A stretch of 64,000 bases of DNA from the NCBI GenBank assembly GCA_036267955.1, contig DATAVB010000134.1, positions 138,218 to 202,217 of the forward strand. Reading direction: 5' to 3'. Both the position numbers and the translations under genes were made by a program. The notes beneath the pieces are model-generated. The model was not told the origin of the DNA and searched no databases. It saw only the letters and a list, made by a program, of their open reading frames with translations. Source of the stretch: DATAVB01 sp036267955 (GTDB lineage: Bacteria > Actinomycetota > Actinomycetes > Mycobacteriales > QHCD01). Below, one piece after another: positions 7,787 through 16,023 of the stretch. The number at the start of each line of letters is the position of its first letter. The stretch's first letter is position 1.

Positions 7787-8665
7787 ATGGAAATTCGCGT
7801 GATTCTCCGCGGAGCGCTGTCCGGATTTCTCGCCGGAATACTCGGATTCGTCTTTGCCCGTATCTTTGCCGAGCCCTTCATCAACAAGGCCATCGACTAC
7901 GAGTCCGGCCGTGATCAGGTGCTCGACCAGCTGAACAAGGCCGCGGGCCGATCGGTCGCGCCCGACGGGCCGGAGATCTTCTCCCGCTCGATCCAGTCCA
8001 CCGTCGGCATCGCCACCGGGATCATCGCCTTCTCCACCGCAATGGGTGCGCTGGTCGCGGTCGCCTATCTGATCCTGCACGGCCGATTTCACATCCGGCC
8101 CCGGTCGCTCGTCTGGATGACGGCTGGATTCGGCTTTCTCGGCGTATTTCTGCTGCCTTTCGTGAAGTATCCCGCCAATCCGCCGGCGATCGGGCACACC
8201 TTCACCATCGCGACCCGCAGCCACCTGTATCTCGCGATGGTGGCCGGGTCCCTCATTCTGCTCGGACTGGCGGTCTACCTCGCCTACCGGCTGGCACCCC
8301 GCTTCGGGGCCCTCAATGCGACGCTGCTGTCGGCCGCGGGCTTCCTGGTGCTGTTCTCAGTCCTGATCGGGCTCCTGCCCTCGCTGGGCAATCTCGCCGC
8401 GAACGTCGCCCACCAACACCAGCTCGGCTACGCCCGAGCCAGCACCGAGACTCCTCAGCCCATCACCAATCCGAAGGGCCAGATCGTCTACCCGGGATTC
8501 GATCCCGACGTGCTCTGGAAATTCCGCTGGTACTCGATCATCAACCAACTGCTCATCTGGACCGCCACCGCACTCATCTTCGGCGCGTTGCTCGAACGGT
8601 TCCTCGGCACCGAGAAACCAGCCAAAGCCGACCCGCGGCGCGAACCCGTGGCGGCAGCGCTCTAA
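7787..8665 (+). CDS. cbtA: Cobalt transporter subunit CbtA
   Basis: 292-aa integral membrane protein, predicted to have six hydrophobic segments (residues ~8-25, 73-95, 105-125, 145-168, 182-202 and 255-270). ILRGALSGFLAGILGFVFA and FVKYPANPPAIG are typical of CbtA. It is the second gene of the riboswitch-controlled cobalt uptake operon. The product ends 7 bp before the stop of a convergent TetR gene. Confidence 0.92.
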   Translation: MEIRVILRGALSGFLAGILGFVFARIFAEPFINKAIDYESGRDQVLDQLNKAAGRSVAPDGPEIFSRSIQSTVGIATGIIAFSTAMGALVAVAYLILHGRFHIRPRSLVWMTAGFGFLGVFLLPFVKYPANPPAIGHTFTIATRSHLYLAMVAGSLILLGLAVYLAYRLAPRFGALNATLLSAAGFLVLFSVLIGLLPSLGNLAANVAHQHQLGYARASTETPQPITNPKGQIVYPGFDPDVLWKFRWYSIINQLLIWTATALIFGALLERFLGTEKPAKADPRREPVAAAL

Positions 8666-8672
8666 CAATGCC

Positions 8673-9275
8673 TCAGTCGCCCCAGGCGCGGAGCAGCTGC
8701 TCGACGTGGGTCCGCAACTGTCGCTGACTGAATGGTTTCGGCCCGATCAGGATCTCACTGAGCAGCGGGCCGGTCAGCTGGGCGGCGGCGAGCCGGTCTG
8801 CCGGCATTCCTGGCGCAACTGCCCGGACGCGGGCGAGTACGGCGCGGGTGCTGCTGGTCAGCACGTCGGCGCCCTCGACCAGCTCGCGCACCGCGGGATC
8901 ATGCTGAGCCTCACCGATCAGCGCCAGATACGCTCGGCCCGCGTCGTTGCGGGTCAGGAAACGGGTCATCGCCAGCAGGTACGCCGCGAGGTCGTCGGCG
9001 GGGTCGGGACGCGGGCTGGTGAGCAGCTCATCGGCGTCGGCCACACACGCCTCGACCAGGATCTCCGCCTTGTTGGCCCACCACCGGTACACGGTCTGCC
9101 GACCCACACCGGCCCGCTCGGCGATGCCTTTCATTGTCATTGCGGCATAACCCTGCTCGACGAGCAGATCGTCGACCGCCTCCAGCACGGCCCGCCGAGC
9201 CTGCTCGCTGCGCGGCCGGCCCGCGTTCCCTGCACTCGTTCCAGGATGCGTCACCGGGTTACTATACCGAGACAC
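8673..9275 (-). CDS. TetR/AcrR-family repressor
   Basis: 200-aa repressor. The HTH spans about residues 28-75: AVLEAVDDLLVEQGYAAM, IAERAGVGRQTVYRWWANKA. The C-terminal part resembles the TetR_C_11 ligand domain. The start is GTG. The gene is divergent from an MFS transporter with a 143-bp shared control region, so it most likely represses that transporter and itself; the inducer is unknown. Confidence 0.88.
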   Translation of the reverse strand: MSRYSNPVTHPGTSAGNAGRPRSEQARRAVLEAVDDLLVEQGYAAMTMKGIAERAGVGRQTVYRWWANKAEILVEACVADADELLTSPRPDPADDLAAYLLAMTRFLTRNDAGRAYLALIGEAQHDPAVRELVEGADVLTSSTRAVLARVRAVAPGMPADRLAAAQLTGPLLSEILIGPKPFSQRQLRTHVEQLLRAWGD

Positions 9276-9303
9276 CGTGCCTCGAATATGTTAGCCTCCC
9301 CTA

Positions 9304-9326
9304 ATACGGAACATGATGACTCGTAT
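9304..9326. promoter_or_regulatory. Candidate TetR operator between tetR and MFS genes
   Basis: ATACG (9304-9308) and CGTAT (9322-9326) form an inverted repeat across 13 bases, upstream of the likely tetR -10 (TAACAT read on the minus strand). Its position between divergent genes fits an operator, but arms are short. Confidence 0.35.
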
Positions 9327-9418
9327 CAAGAGCGACGCTACGGAGCTATCTTGCACCATCGATACACCGCGACCCCGGTTGCGACGATCCATGACGTGAC
9401 CAGGCCGGGAGCGTAGCC

Positions 9419-10741
9419 ATGTGCTCAGCCTGTGGCGTGCCGACGCACATTCCGACCATTGAGCCGGATGCGGCTCCGGCCGCGCAACCTATTGCTGGCG
9501 CGGCGGCACCAGCAGCGGCGCGCAAGTTCGCGGCGCTGCGCAACCGGGACTGCCGCCCATACCTGTTCGGCGCCGCTCTGGCGATGATGGCCGACAATGT
9601 CGAGCACGTCATCACCTACTGGGTGCTCTGGCAGAAATTCCATTCGCCCGCCCTGACCGGATTCGAGGTGATCAGTCACTGGTTGCCGTTTCTTTTCTTC
9701 TCTGTCTATTTCGGCTCGCTCGCCGACCGGCACGACTGCCGCCGGCTGATTCAGGGTGCGCAGGCACTGTTCATGGTGGTCTCCGCGACCTGGGGCGTGC
9801 TGTTCCTGACCGGGTCGCTGCGACTGTGGGAGGCCTGCCTCCTGCTCGTGTTGCACGGCTGCGCCGGCTCACTCTGGGGACCGGGTGAGCAGTTGATGCT
9901 GCACGACTTCGTCGGCCCGGCCGAGCTTCCCAGCGCGGTGCGGCTCAACGCGACGTTCCGCAGCCTCGGAGTCCTGTTCGGACCCGTGGTGGGCTCGGTG
10001 CTGCTGCTGGGCCTCGGGTCGACCGCGGGTATCTTCGCAAACGTCGCGTTCTACCTGCCGTTGACACTGTTCCTGTTCCGTACCAAATTCACCGGCCACA
10101 CGCGGGACGACGGCGTACCGCGGACCCGGATCGGGATCCGCGACTCGTTGCGGGTATATCGCGACGTGCGGGCCGATCACACGCTGGTCAGCATGATCGT
10201 GCTGGCCGGACTGGGATCGTTCTTCGTCGGCGCGTCTCTACAGTCCTCGATGCCGATCTTTGCCCACGATCTCGGTGCCGGCAGCGCCGGAACCGCTTAT
10301 GGCGTACTGCTTTTCGCCAACGGCGCCGGTGGCGTGATCGGCGGAATTCTGCTCGAAGCAACGGGCCGGATCCGACCGAATGTACGAGCGGCCGTGGTCA
10401 GCACCGCGGTCTACGGCATGACCAGCGTATTCTTTGCCGCCACCACCAGCTATCCGCTCGCGGTGCTCCTGCTGATCGTCGGCGGCGTCGCCAATCTGGC
10501 GTCAATGTCGATCGGGCAGACCATTGTGCAATTGCGCGCCCGACCGGCCGATCGCGGCCGGGTCGTCGGCCTGTACGGGATGTCGGCCAGTGGGTTGCGC
10601 GCCGGCAGTGGCTTCACCGTCGGGCTGGCCGGTGCCGCGGTCGGGATCCACTGGTCCCTCGGGGCCAGCGCCGTGGCCCTCTGCCTCGGTACGGCGATCG
10701 CCGGCTGGTTCGCTCTGACCGACCGGCGCGGCACCACCTGA
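9419..10741 (+). CDS. MFS transporter (EntS-like MFS_3)
   Basis: 440-aa major-facilitator permease with about 12 hydrophobic helices. An N-terminal cytoplasmic stretch of ~35 residues precedes LRNRDCRPYLFGAALAMMAD; the loop 2-3 motif reads GSLADRHDCRR. Alignment of segments such as SLWGPGEQLMLHDFVG and LNATFRSLGVLFGPVVGS places it in the exporter group containing EntS and macrolide-type pumps. It is probably regulated by the divergent TetR protein. Exported compound unknown. Confidence 0.85.
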   Translation: MCSACGVPTHIPTIEPDAAPAAQPIAGAAAPAAARKFAALRNRDCRPYLFGAALAMMADNVEHVITYWVLWQKFHSPALTGFEVISHWLPFLFFSVYFGSLADRHDCRRLIQGAQALFMVVSATWGVLFLTGSLRLWEACLLLVLHGCAGSLWGPGEQLMLHDFVGPAELPSAVRLNATFRSLGVLFGPVVGSVLLLGLGSTAGIFANVAFYLPLTLFLFRTKFTGHTRDDGVPRTRIGIRDSLRVYRDVRADHTLVSMIVLAGLGSFFVGASLQSSMPIFAHDLGAGSAGTAYGVLLFANGAGGVIGGILLEATGRIRPNVRAAVVSTAVYGMTSVFFAATTSYPLAVLLLIVGGVANLASMSIGQTIVQLRARPADRGRVVGLYGMSASGLRAGSGFTVGLAGAAVGIHWSLGASAVALCLGTAIAGWFALTDRRGTT

Positions 10742-10752
10742 CCTACTGCGGA

Positions 10753-11250
10753 TCAGCTCGCCGCCATTGCGTCTTGCGGCAACAGGGCCAGGAGTTGTGC
10801 CGCATGGCCGGGCAGCTCGACATCGGCCAGACCGGCGATGAGATCCCGCAGCGGTACCGGTTGATCCACCAGGACGGTGCCGCCGGACAGCAGTCGGCTG
10901 GACACGAGCGTGTCGAGTTCCGCCTCGCTCAACGTTCCGCCCAGTGCGCAGAGGGCTTCGCCCTGGACCCGGACGCGCTCCCGGAGTCCGGCATTGCCGG
11001 CGGCGAGGGTGATGATGTGTTCGATGGTCCAGGCGTCGGCCGCTATCCGGTTGTCGTACGTCGTATGCACACCCGCGGCGACCGCGGCGACCGCGGCGAT
11101 CGTGCTGGCATTGACGATCGAGACGTGAGCCAGGATCTGATCGGCATTCCACTCCCCGGCCGGCGCTGAACTCGGTTCAGCCGAGTCCGCGACGGTGGCA
11201 GCGGCGTCCAGCAGGGTGCGGTAGGCGTCGTGAAGCGCGGCGGTGTCCAT
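10753..11250 (-). CDS. DinB/maleylpyruvate isomerase-fold protein
   Basis: 165-aa helical protein. GEWNADQILAHVSIVNAS resembles the second helix of the DinB/mycothiol-dependent maleylpyruvate isomerase fold, where His is a metal ligand; the other His ligands are not obvious apart from HVS and AWTIEH. It follows the ArsR-AHSA1 fusion gene by 41 bp on the same strand and is probably co-transcribed, a common pairing of AHSA1 and DinB-like genes. Function not known. Confidence 0.6.
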   Translation of the reverse strand: MDTAALHDAYRTLLDAAATVADSAEPSSAPAGEWNADQILAHVSIVNASTIAAVAAVAAGVHTTYDNRIAADAWTIEHIITLAAGNAGLRERVRVQGEALCALGGTLSEAELDTLVSSRLLSGGTVLVDQPVPLRDLIAGLADVELPGHAAQLLALLPQDAMAAS

Positions 11251-11291
11251 TGTGTCCTCTGCATTCTGTGGTCATATTCTGAACGGGTGAT

Positions 11292-12116
11292 TCAGGCGTG
11301 CGAGCTGTGCATTTCCCAGAGTGCCTGCGGCAGGACATCCCCGGTCTCCAGCAATGACTTGAGATTTGCCAGCACAGCCGGCCAGCCGTGCGAAATACCG
11401 CGGAGCATCGCCTCGTTCGGCAGATTCTCGTGGGTAACGGTGAGCCGGACGACGTCCTCGTGCGGCTCGACAAGGAACGTCACCACCGACGGCTCCCGCG
11501 GCGTTTCGGCGTTCGGGTCGTCCTCGAAGGTGATGGCCAGGCGCGTCGGCGGCTCGGCCGTGATCACTCGACCGGTGACATCTACGACACCTGATCCGTC
11601 GGCGCGTCGATGCTCCCAGGCCGAGCCTGGCTGCCAATCCGAGACATTCGCGTGGTTCCAGTAGCGCGAGGTCAGATCGGCGTCGGTCAGGGCCTGCCAC
11701 ACCTGCGCCGCGCTCGCCCGGATATAGGTGACATAGACGTAGCTCGGGACAGCGGTTGATTCCGCCGATGTGGACTGCTCGGTCATTGCGTGCTCCTCAG
11801 CCTGCTGCTTAATGGTGTTGATCGCTTGTAGGCGGGGTCGGTCGAACCCCGAGATCCAGCGCTCCTCGATGTCGTGGATCGGCGCCGGATTCAGATAGTG
11901 CAGCCGTTCTCGGCCGCGTCGCACGACGGTGACGAGATTGGCTCGCTCGAGGACGTCCAGATGCTGCGTCGCCGACTGGCGCGCCATGTCCAGGTGCTCG
12001 CACAGCTCGCGCAGCGTCTGGCCGTTGCGCTCGCGCAGCCGATCGAGCAGGAGGCGCCGGGTCCGGTCGGTCAGCGCCTTGAAGACCGGATCCATCGCAC
12101 TTGCCTCGTCGCTCAC
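11292..12116 (-). CDS. ArsR HTH - AHSA1/SRPBCC fusion regulator
   Basis: 274-aa fusion. Residues ~1-105 are an ArsR winged helix (DPVFKALTDRTRRLLLDRL, ARQSATQHLDVLERANLV, GRERLHYLNPAPIHDIEERW). Residues ~125-270 are an AHSA1/START-like ligand domain (IRASAAQVWQALTDADLTSRYW and so on). The two are normally separate, co-transcribed genes. An in-frame ATG at 11786 has its own GAGGAG six bases upstream, so the AHSA1 part may also be made alone. The GTG start at 12116 lies at the predicted transcription start, suggesting a leaderless message. Ligand unknown. Confidence 0.87.
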   Translation of the reverse strand: MSDEASAMDPVFKALTDRTRRLLLDRLRERNGQTLRELCEHLDMARQSATQHLDVLERANLVTVVRRGRERLHYLNPAPIHDIEERWISGFDRPRLQAINTIKQQAEEHAMTEQSTSAESTAVPSYVYVTYIRASAAQVWQALTDADLTSRYWNHANVSDWQPGSAWEHRRADGSGVVDVTGRVITAEPPTRLAITFEDDPNAETPREPSVVTFLVEPHEDVVRLTVTHENLPNEAMLRGISHGWPAVLANLKSLLETGDVLPQALWEMHSSHA

Positions 12117-12153
12117 TGGCCCATTATGCAGGCATCTACCTGCCTATTGTCAA
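12116..12153 (-). promoter_or_regulatory. Leaderless promoter with overlapping operator for the ArsR-AHSA1 gene
   Basis: Read on the minus strand: -35 TTGACA (12153-12148), -10 CATAAT (12128-12123), 19-bp spacer, and the GTG start codon seven bases downstream. The spacer holds nested inverted repeats, GCAGG-N6-CCTGC (12128-12143) and AGGCA-N6-TGCCT (12130-12145), a natural site for autorepression by the ArsR domain. Confidence 0.55.
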
Positions 12154-12169
12154 ATGGCGGCGCGACGAG

Positions 12170-12895
12170 CTACGGCTGTTTGAACATGGTTCCCAGCGGA
12201 AGTGTGTGGCCGCCGCGGGCGGCCTTGGCCGCGAGGTAGCACGAATTCGCCTGGGACAAATGCATTCCCGTCGGCACACATTCCGTCACGGTCACGCCGA
12301 GCCGGGTGAGCTGCGCGGCCTTGTCCGGGTTGTTGCTCAGCAGGGCTACCTGGGTGTGCCCGAGCGCCTGCACCATCTGCGCCGCAACCGTGTAGTCGCG
12401 TTCGTCGGCGGCGTAGCCCAGCGCGAGGTTGGCCTCATAGGTGTCCAGCCCGGCATCCTGCAGGGCGTACGCGTCCAGCTTGGCGTACAGCCCGATTCCG
12501 CGTCCCTCCTGCCGCAGGTACAGCAGAAATCCCCCGGCGTCGGCGATGCGTTCGACGGCTTCCCGCAATTGTGGGCCGCAATCGCATCGTTGGCTGCCGA
12601 AGACGTCGCCGGTGAGGCACTCACTGTGCGGCCGGACCAGCGGCGGTGCACCGGAATCCGCGTCCGGGGCGGGCGGGTCGACGTGGTCGCCGAGTCCGAA
12701 GGCGAGATGTTCGCGGCCGTCGGCCAGACCGTCGAAGGTGAAGACCCGTGCGGTGGTGGCATATCCGTCGGCGAAGCGTAGCGGCAGCACCAATTGGGTA
12801 CGGATCGTCGCCACAGCCGGCGCTCCCGGGCCGGGGCCACCGCCGTCCGTCCGTCCGGGATTCGTCAAGATCGCAAGCCGTCTGGCGGCGGTCAT
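12170..12895 (-). CDS. GTP cyclohydrolase II-like enzyme
   Basis: 241-aa GTP cyclohydrolase II homolog, the family that opens the GTP imidazole ring to a ribosylamino-pyrimidine phosphate. The zinc cysteines are present in HSECLTGDVFGSQRCDCG, and the GTP-binding RQEGRGIGL and DAYALQDAGLDTYEAN segments follow; the Tyr of DAYALQD corresponds to the E. coli Tyr105 region that separates deformylating from formyl-retaining paralogs. The C-terminal VPTGMHLSQANSCYLAAK differs from housekeeping RibA. ATG 12895 overlaps the methyltransferase stop (ATGA), so it is the last gene of a coupled operon with PTPS-like and dehydrogenase genes rather than a riboflavin cluster. Confidence 0.87.
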   Translation of the reverse strand: MTAARRLAILTNPGRTDGGGPGPGAPAVATIRTQLVLPLRFADGYATTARVFTFDGLADGREHLAFGLGDHVDPPAPDADSGAPPLVRPHSECLTGDVFGSQRCDCGPQLREAVERIADAGGFLLYLRQEGRGIGLYAKLDAYALQDAGLDTYEANLALGYAADERDYTVAAQMVQALGHTQVALLSNNPDKAAQLTRLGVTVTECVPTGMHLSQANSCYLAAKAARGGHTLPLGTMFKQP

Positions 12896-13704
12896 CGCGG
12901 TGTCGCCAGCAGGTCGTGGTGGTGCACGGTGACACCGAGTTGGCCGGCTTTCACCTCGGTGTGGCGGCGGCGGATGTACGAGGCGGCGGCGCCCAGTTCG
13001 GGTCGCTGTTCGCACGCGGCGCCCAGCCAGCCGGTGAGCCACTCCGCGGCCAGGACCGCATGAGCAGCGCCGAGCCGCCATGGGCTGGGGCGCACGAGCA
13101 CCTCGGCGCCGAGCCGGGCAAACGCGTCGACCGCCGCGTCGACCGCGTCCGGACCGAGCAGGCGCCGCCCGTTCACGGTGCGGCGCTGATGTGCGTTGAA
13201 TGCGTCAGCGATGCGCTCGTCAAGCGGATCGGCCGGCGTCAGGTCGATCCGGCCGATGACGGAGATGGTCACCAGGACGGGGCAGCCCGCCTCGGCGCAG
13301 GTGGTCACGAAGCGGTCCAACTCCTCGGCGGTCATCATGTCGAGCAGGGCCGACGCGGTGATCAGTGACGCGTCGGCCAGCTCGCCGGAATCCAGCCGGG
13401 TGATGTCGCGCTGCCGCGTCTCGACGGTGACGCCGGCTCCGTCGGCGGCCACACAGGTCAGGTCGGCGGCGGCGAGTTCCAGCAACTCGGCGTCCCGGTC
13501 GTACATGATCCAGTGCTGCGGCCCGGACAATTGCGGGGCAAGCCAGCGGCCCATCGATCCGGTGCCGCAGCCGAGATCGTGCATGACCGCGCGGCCGGCG
13601 CGCGGCAGACACCGCCGCACCTGTTCGACCAGCTCGGGCGCCCGCGCCGCGGCGTCGGCCGGCTCCCGCAATCGCAGCCATTGCGGGCTGACCCGGACCG
13701 TCAC
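12892..13704 (-). CDS. Class I SAM-dependent methyltransferase
   Basis: 270-aa Rossmann-fold methyltransferase. Motif I is HDLGCGTGSMGRWLA; acidic WIMYDRDAELLEL, RQRDITRL and LITASALLDMMTAEEL are motifs II-IV. The conserved N-terminus VSPQWLRLREPADAAAR is seen in relatives next to PTPS-like genes. GTG 13704 overlaps the stop of the PTPS-like gene (GTGA), which fixes the start better than the ATG at 13728. The stop overlaps the GTP cyclohydrolase II start by 4 bp. Substrate is unknown; context suggests a pterin- or pyrimidine-derived molecule. Confidence 0.85.
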   Translation of the reverse strand: MTVRVSPQWLRLREPADAAARAPELVEQVRRCLPRAGRAVMHDLGCGTGSMGRWLAPQLSGPQHWIMYDRDAELLELAAADLTCVAADGAGVTVETRQRDITRLDSGELADASLITASALLDMMTAEELDRFVTTCAEAGCPVLVTISVIGRIDLTPADPLDERIADAFNAHQRRTVNGRRLLGPDAVDAAVDAFARLGAEVLVRPSPWRLGAAHAVLAAEWLTGWLGAACEQRPELGAAASYIRRRHTEVKAGQLGVTVHHHDLLATPR

Positions 13705-14099
13705 AGCGTCAGCTCGTAACTGGCCCACGCGATGTGCGATTCGTGCAGCGTGACGGTGATCCCGCCCAGCCCCAGAGCGCCGTCCCCGAGGGCGCCGGCG
13801 CGGACCCGCCCGGCGAGTCGGTCGGCGACGACCTGGGCCAGGGCCTCGGTGGAGGTGTTCATGCCCGCGAACACGGGTTCGTCGTCAAGATTGCGATAGG
13901 TCAGCGCGCCGATGACGGAATGCAATTCCGCGGCCGCCCGTCCAATGTCGACGACGATGTTGTCGGCGTCGAGAGCCTCCCGCCGGAATGTCGCGTCGAC
14001 GACGTAAGTGGCGCCGTGCAGACGTTGCGCGGGGCCGAACACGTCACCCTGGAAGCTGTGGGCGATCATCATGTGATCGCGGACGGTCACGCTGAACAT
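13701..14099 (-). CDS. 6-pyruvoyltetrahydropterin synthase/QueD-like protein with altered metal site
   Basis: 132-aa PTPS/QueD-fold protein. DHMMIAHSFQGDVFGPAQRLHGATYVVDATF corresponds in its parts to the zinc-binding region: AHSF keeps the first His, but LHGA replaces the usual LHGH, so one zinc His is missing, and the catalytic Cys position before it is not Cys. The later D-R-N-L-D-D (TYRNLDD) and C-terminal TLHESHIAWASYE keep the glutamate region. It sits 6 bp after the dehydrogenase gene and overlaps the methyltransferase. Probably a divergent family member acting on a related pterin or deaza-purine precursor; canonical activity is doubtful. Confidence 0.8.
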   Translation of the reverse strand: MFSVTVRDHMMIAHSFQGDVFGPAQRLHGATYVVDATFRREALDADNIVVDIGRAAAELHSVIGALTYRNLDDEPVFAGMNTSTEALAQVVADRLAGRVRAGALGDGALGLGGITVTLHESHIAWASYELTL

Positions 14100-14105
14100 G
14101 TCTTC

Positions 14106-15095
14106 TTACCCTTCGCCGTAACTAATGGTGTGGCAGAGTCCGGGCAGGCTGCCGTCCGCCAGCCGGCTCATGACGCCAGGCAGTTCGTCGAAGCGGGATT
14201 CGCCCGTGATGAGCGCGTCGAAAACCGGATCCCGCAACAGGTCCAGGGCCAGCGCGAGCCGGTCGGAAAAGCTGCGCCGCCCGCGCCGCGCCCGAGAAAC
14301 CATGCCGACCTGGCTGGCCCGAATTGCCAGCCGTCCAGAATGGAAGGCCTCGCCGAGCGATACGCGCACCTCGGTCTCGCCGTACCAGCTGAGCTCGATG
14401 ACGGTGCCCTCCGGGGCGAGCAGGTCCAGCGAATGTTGCAGCCCGGCAGAAGTCGCGCTGGCATGGACGACGAGGTCGCAGCCGCCGCCGGCGTCGCCGG
14501 GCAGCGCGAAGTCGACACCGAGCGCGGCCGCGATCGCGGCCCGTGCGGGATCGATGTCGACGAGGGTGACCTGGACCCGGGGAAAGCGGGAGAGCAGGCG
14601 GGCGACACTGCAGCCGACCATGCCGCCGCCGACGACCGCGATACGGTCGCCGAGGAGCGGAGCCGCGTCCCACAGGGCATTGACGGCGGTCTCCACAGTG
14701 CCGGCGAGCACCGCCCGCGCCGGCGGCACCTCCTCCGGCACCACGGTCACGGCCTGGGCCGGCACCACATAGGCGGTCTGGTGCGGAAACAGGCAGAAGA
14801 CCGTACGACCGCGCAGATCTGCCGGACCGTGCTCGACGACGCCGACATTGAGATAGCCGTACTTGACCGGCCCCGGGAAATCCCCCTCCTGGAAGGGCGC
14901 CCGCATCGCGGCAAACTGGCTCGCCGGGACGCCGCCGCGAAACACCAGCGTCTCGGTGCCGCGGCTTATCCCGGAGCACAGCGTGCGCACGACGACATCA
15001 CCGGGACCGGGATCGGGCAGCGGTGCCGGCCGGATCTCGCCCGCGCCGGGTTCACGCACCCAGAACGCGAGTGGGTCGGTCGTCACTGGCGTCAC
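14106..15095 (-). CDS. Zinc-type (MDR) alcohol dehydrogenase-like protein
   Basis: 329-aa medium-chain dehydrogenase related to the BchC/zinc-binding ADH group. The N-terminal catalytic domain contains TLCSGISRGTETLVFRGG, with Cys at the catalytic-zinc position, and the cofactor domain has VVGGGMVGCSVARLL (GxGxxG-type) followed by VDIDPARAAIAAALG. First gene of the coupled dehydrogenase/PTPS-like/methyltransferase/GTP cyclohydrolase II operon. It could oxidise or reduce a side chain of the product of that operon. The HAD gene upstream is on the same strand, 82 bp away. Confidence 0.82.
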   Translation of the reverse strand: MTPVTTDPLAFWVREPGAGEIRPAPLPDPGPGDVVVRTLCSGISRGTETLVFRGGVPASQFAAMRAPFQEGDFPGPVKYGYLNVGVVEHGPADLRGRTVFCLFPHQTAYVVPAQAVTVVPEEVPPARAVLAGTVETAVNALWDAAPLLGDRIAVVGGGMVGCSVARLLSRFPRVQVTLVDIDPARAAIAAALGVDFALPGDAGGGCDLVVHASATSAGLQHSLDLLAPEGTVIELSWYGETEVRVSLGEAFHSGRLAIRASQVGMVSRARRGRRSFSDRLALALDLLRDPVFDALITGESRFDELPGVMSRLADGSLPGLCHTISYGEG

Positions 15096-15177
15096 CCTCC
15101 GCAGTTCCGCGATGGACCGGCGTATCGAGTCTTATCGGGTCGTACGACCATGATCACGGAGCCGCCGCGCCCGCGGT

Positions 15178-15816
15178 TCAAACGGGTCTGGGGACGGGTT
15201 GGGCCGGCGATACGGCCAGCGGCAGCCGACGCTGGAGCTGCGCGGAGAGATCCGCCGCGTCCGTAAAAAGTTCGGCATCGATCCCGGCCCGCCGAGCCGC
15301 CAGAACGTTGACCGGGGTGTCGTCGGTGAAGAAACAGTCGGCCGGTGACACATCAAACCGGCGAGCACTCTCCCGATAGAGCGCGAGATCGGGTTTGACC
15401 AGACCAACCTCCGCGGAGCAAATGACCTCATCGAAGAGGTCGTCCAGGCCCAGGTCCCGGAGGTCGGACGGCAGAGCATCGTGCGCATTGGACAGCAACC
15501 CGACGGGTACGAGTCGACGTGTCCGGCGGATCATCGATACAACGGCATGATCCACCGCGCCCTTGTCGGCCTGCCACCTGTCCACTGCGAGCGCCGTCGC
15601 CGAATGCGGGAACCGCATCGCAAGCTCACGTCGGGTCGCTGCACACCAATCCGCGAAGGTGACCTCGCCACGCAGACTGGCGTCGTATTCAGGTATCGAG
15701 AATGCCGCGCCCCGAAGTGCGCCCACGGGCAGACCGGATGCAGCCTCCGCCTCCATTGCGTGCCGCGGTTCCCATTGCCGGACAACGCCATCCATATCGA
15801 AGAGGCACACCTGCAT
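15178..15816 (-). CDS. HAD-family hydrolase
   Basis: 212-aa haloacid-dehalogenase-type phosphatase with all motifs: I CLFDMDGVVRQW, II LLSNAHD, III GLVKPDLALY, IV FFTDDTPVNVLAA, plus a helical cap between I and II. SD AGGAGC precedes the ATG. It lies upstream of, and in the same direction as, the ribA-like/PTPS-like operon with an 82-bp gap, so it may supply dephosphorylation of a nucleotide intermediate there; that link is inference. Confidence 0.85.
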   Translation of the reverse strand: MQVCLFDMDGVVRQWEPRHAMEAEAASGLPVGALRGAAFSIPEYDASLRGEVTFADWCAATRRELAMRFPHSATALAVDRWQADKGAVDHAVVSMIRRTRRLVPVGLLSNAHDALPSDLRDLGLDDLFDEVICSAEVGLVKPDLALYRESARRFDVSPADCFFTDDTPVNVLAARRAGIDAELFTDAADLSAQLQRRLPLAVSPAQPVPRPV

Positions 15817-16023
15817 CGCCGCTCCTGAAGTGAGTTGGGACTGTCACTCCGGGAACACGAACGGCGACGTCGAATGGTTCAACCTCACATTGTCGATGAG
15901 GCGCTCGGCTCGGCACCGCGCGGCAGGAGGGAGGCGACAGCACGGTGCCGGGACAGCCGTCCGGAAACCCGGTATCCGCCGACCATGATGACGAGGACGG
16001 CGTTTCGGCGTGAAATCGGCCCA

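Noticed and set aside
12896..13081. N-terminal extension of the ribA-like protein
   Set aside because: Arg/Pro-rich shadow of the overlapping methyltransferase gene; ATGA coupling fixes the start at 12895.
13734..15266. 510-codon plus-strand frame over the dehydrogenase gene
   Set aside because: Antisense shadow; the minus-strand dehydrogenase and PTPS-like genes have clear motifs.
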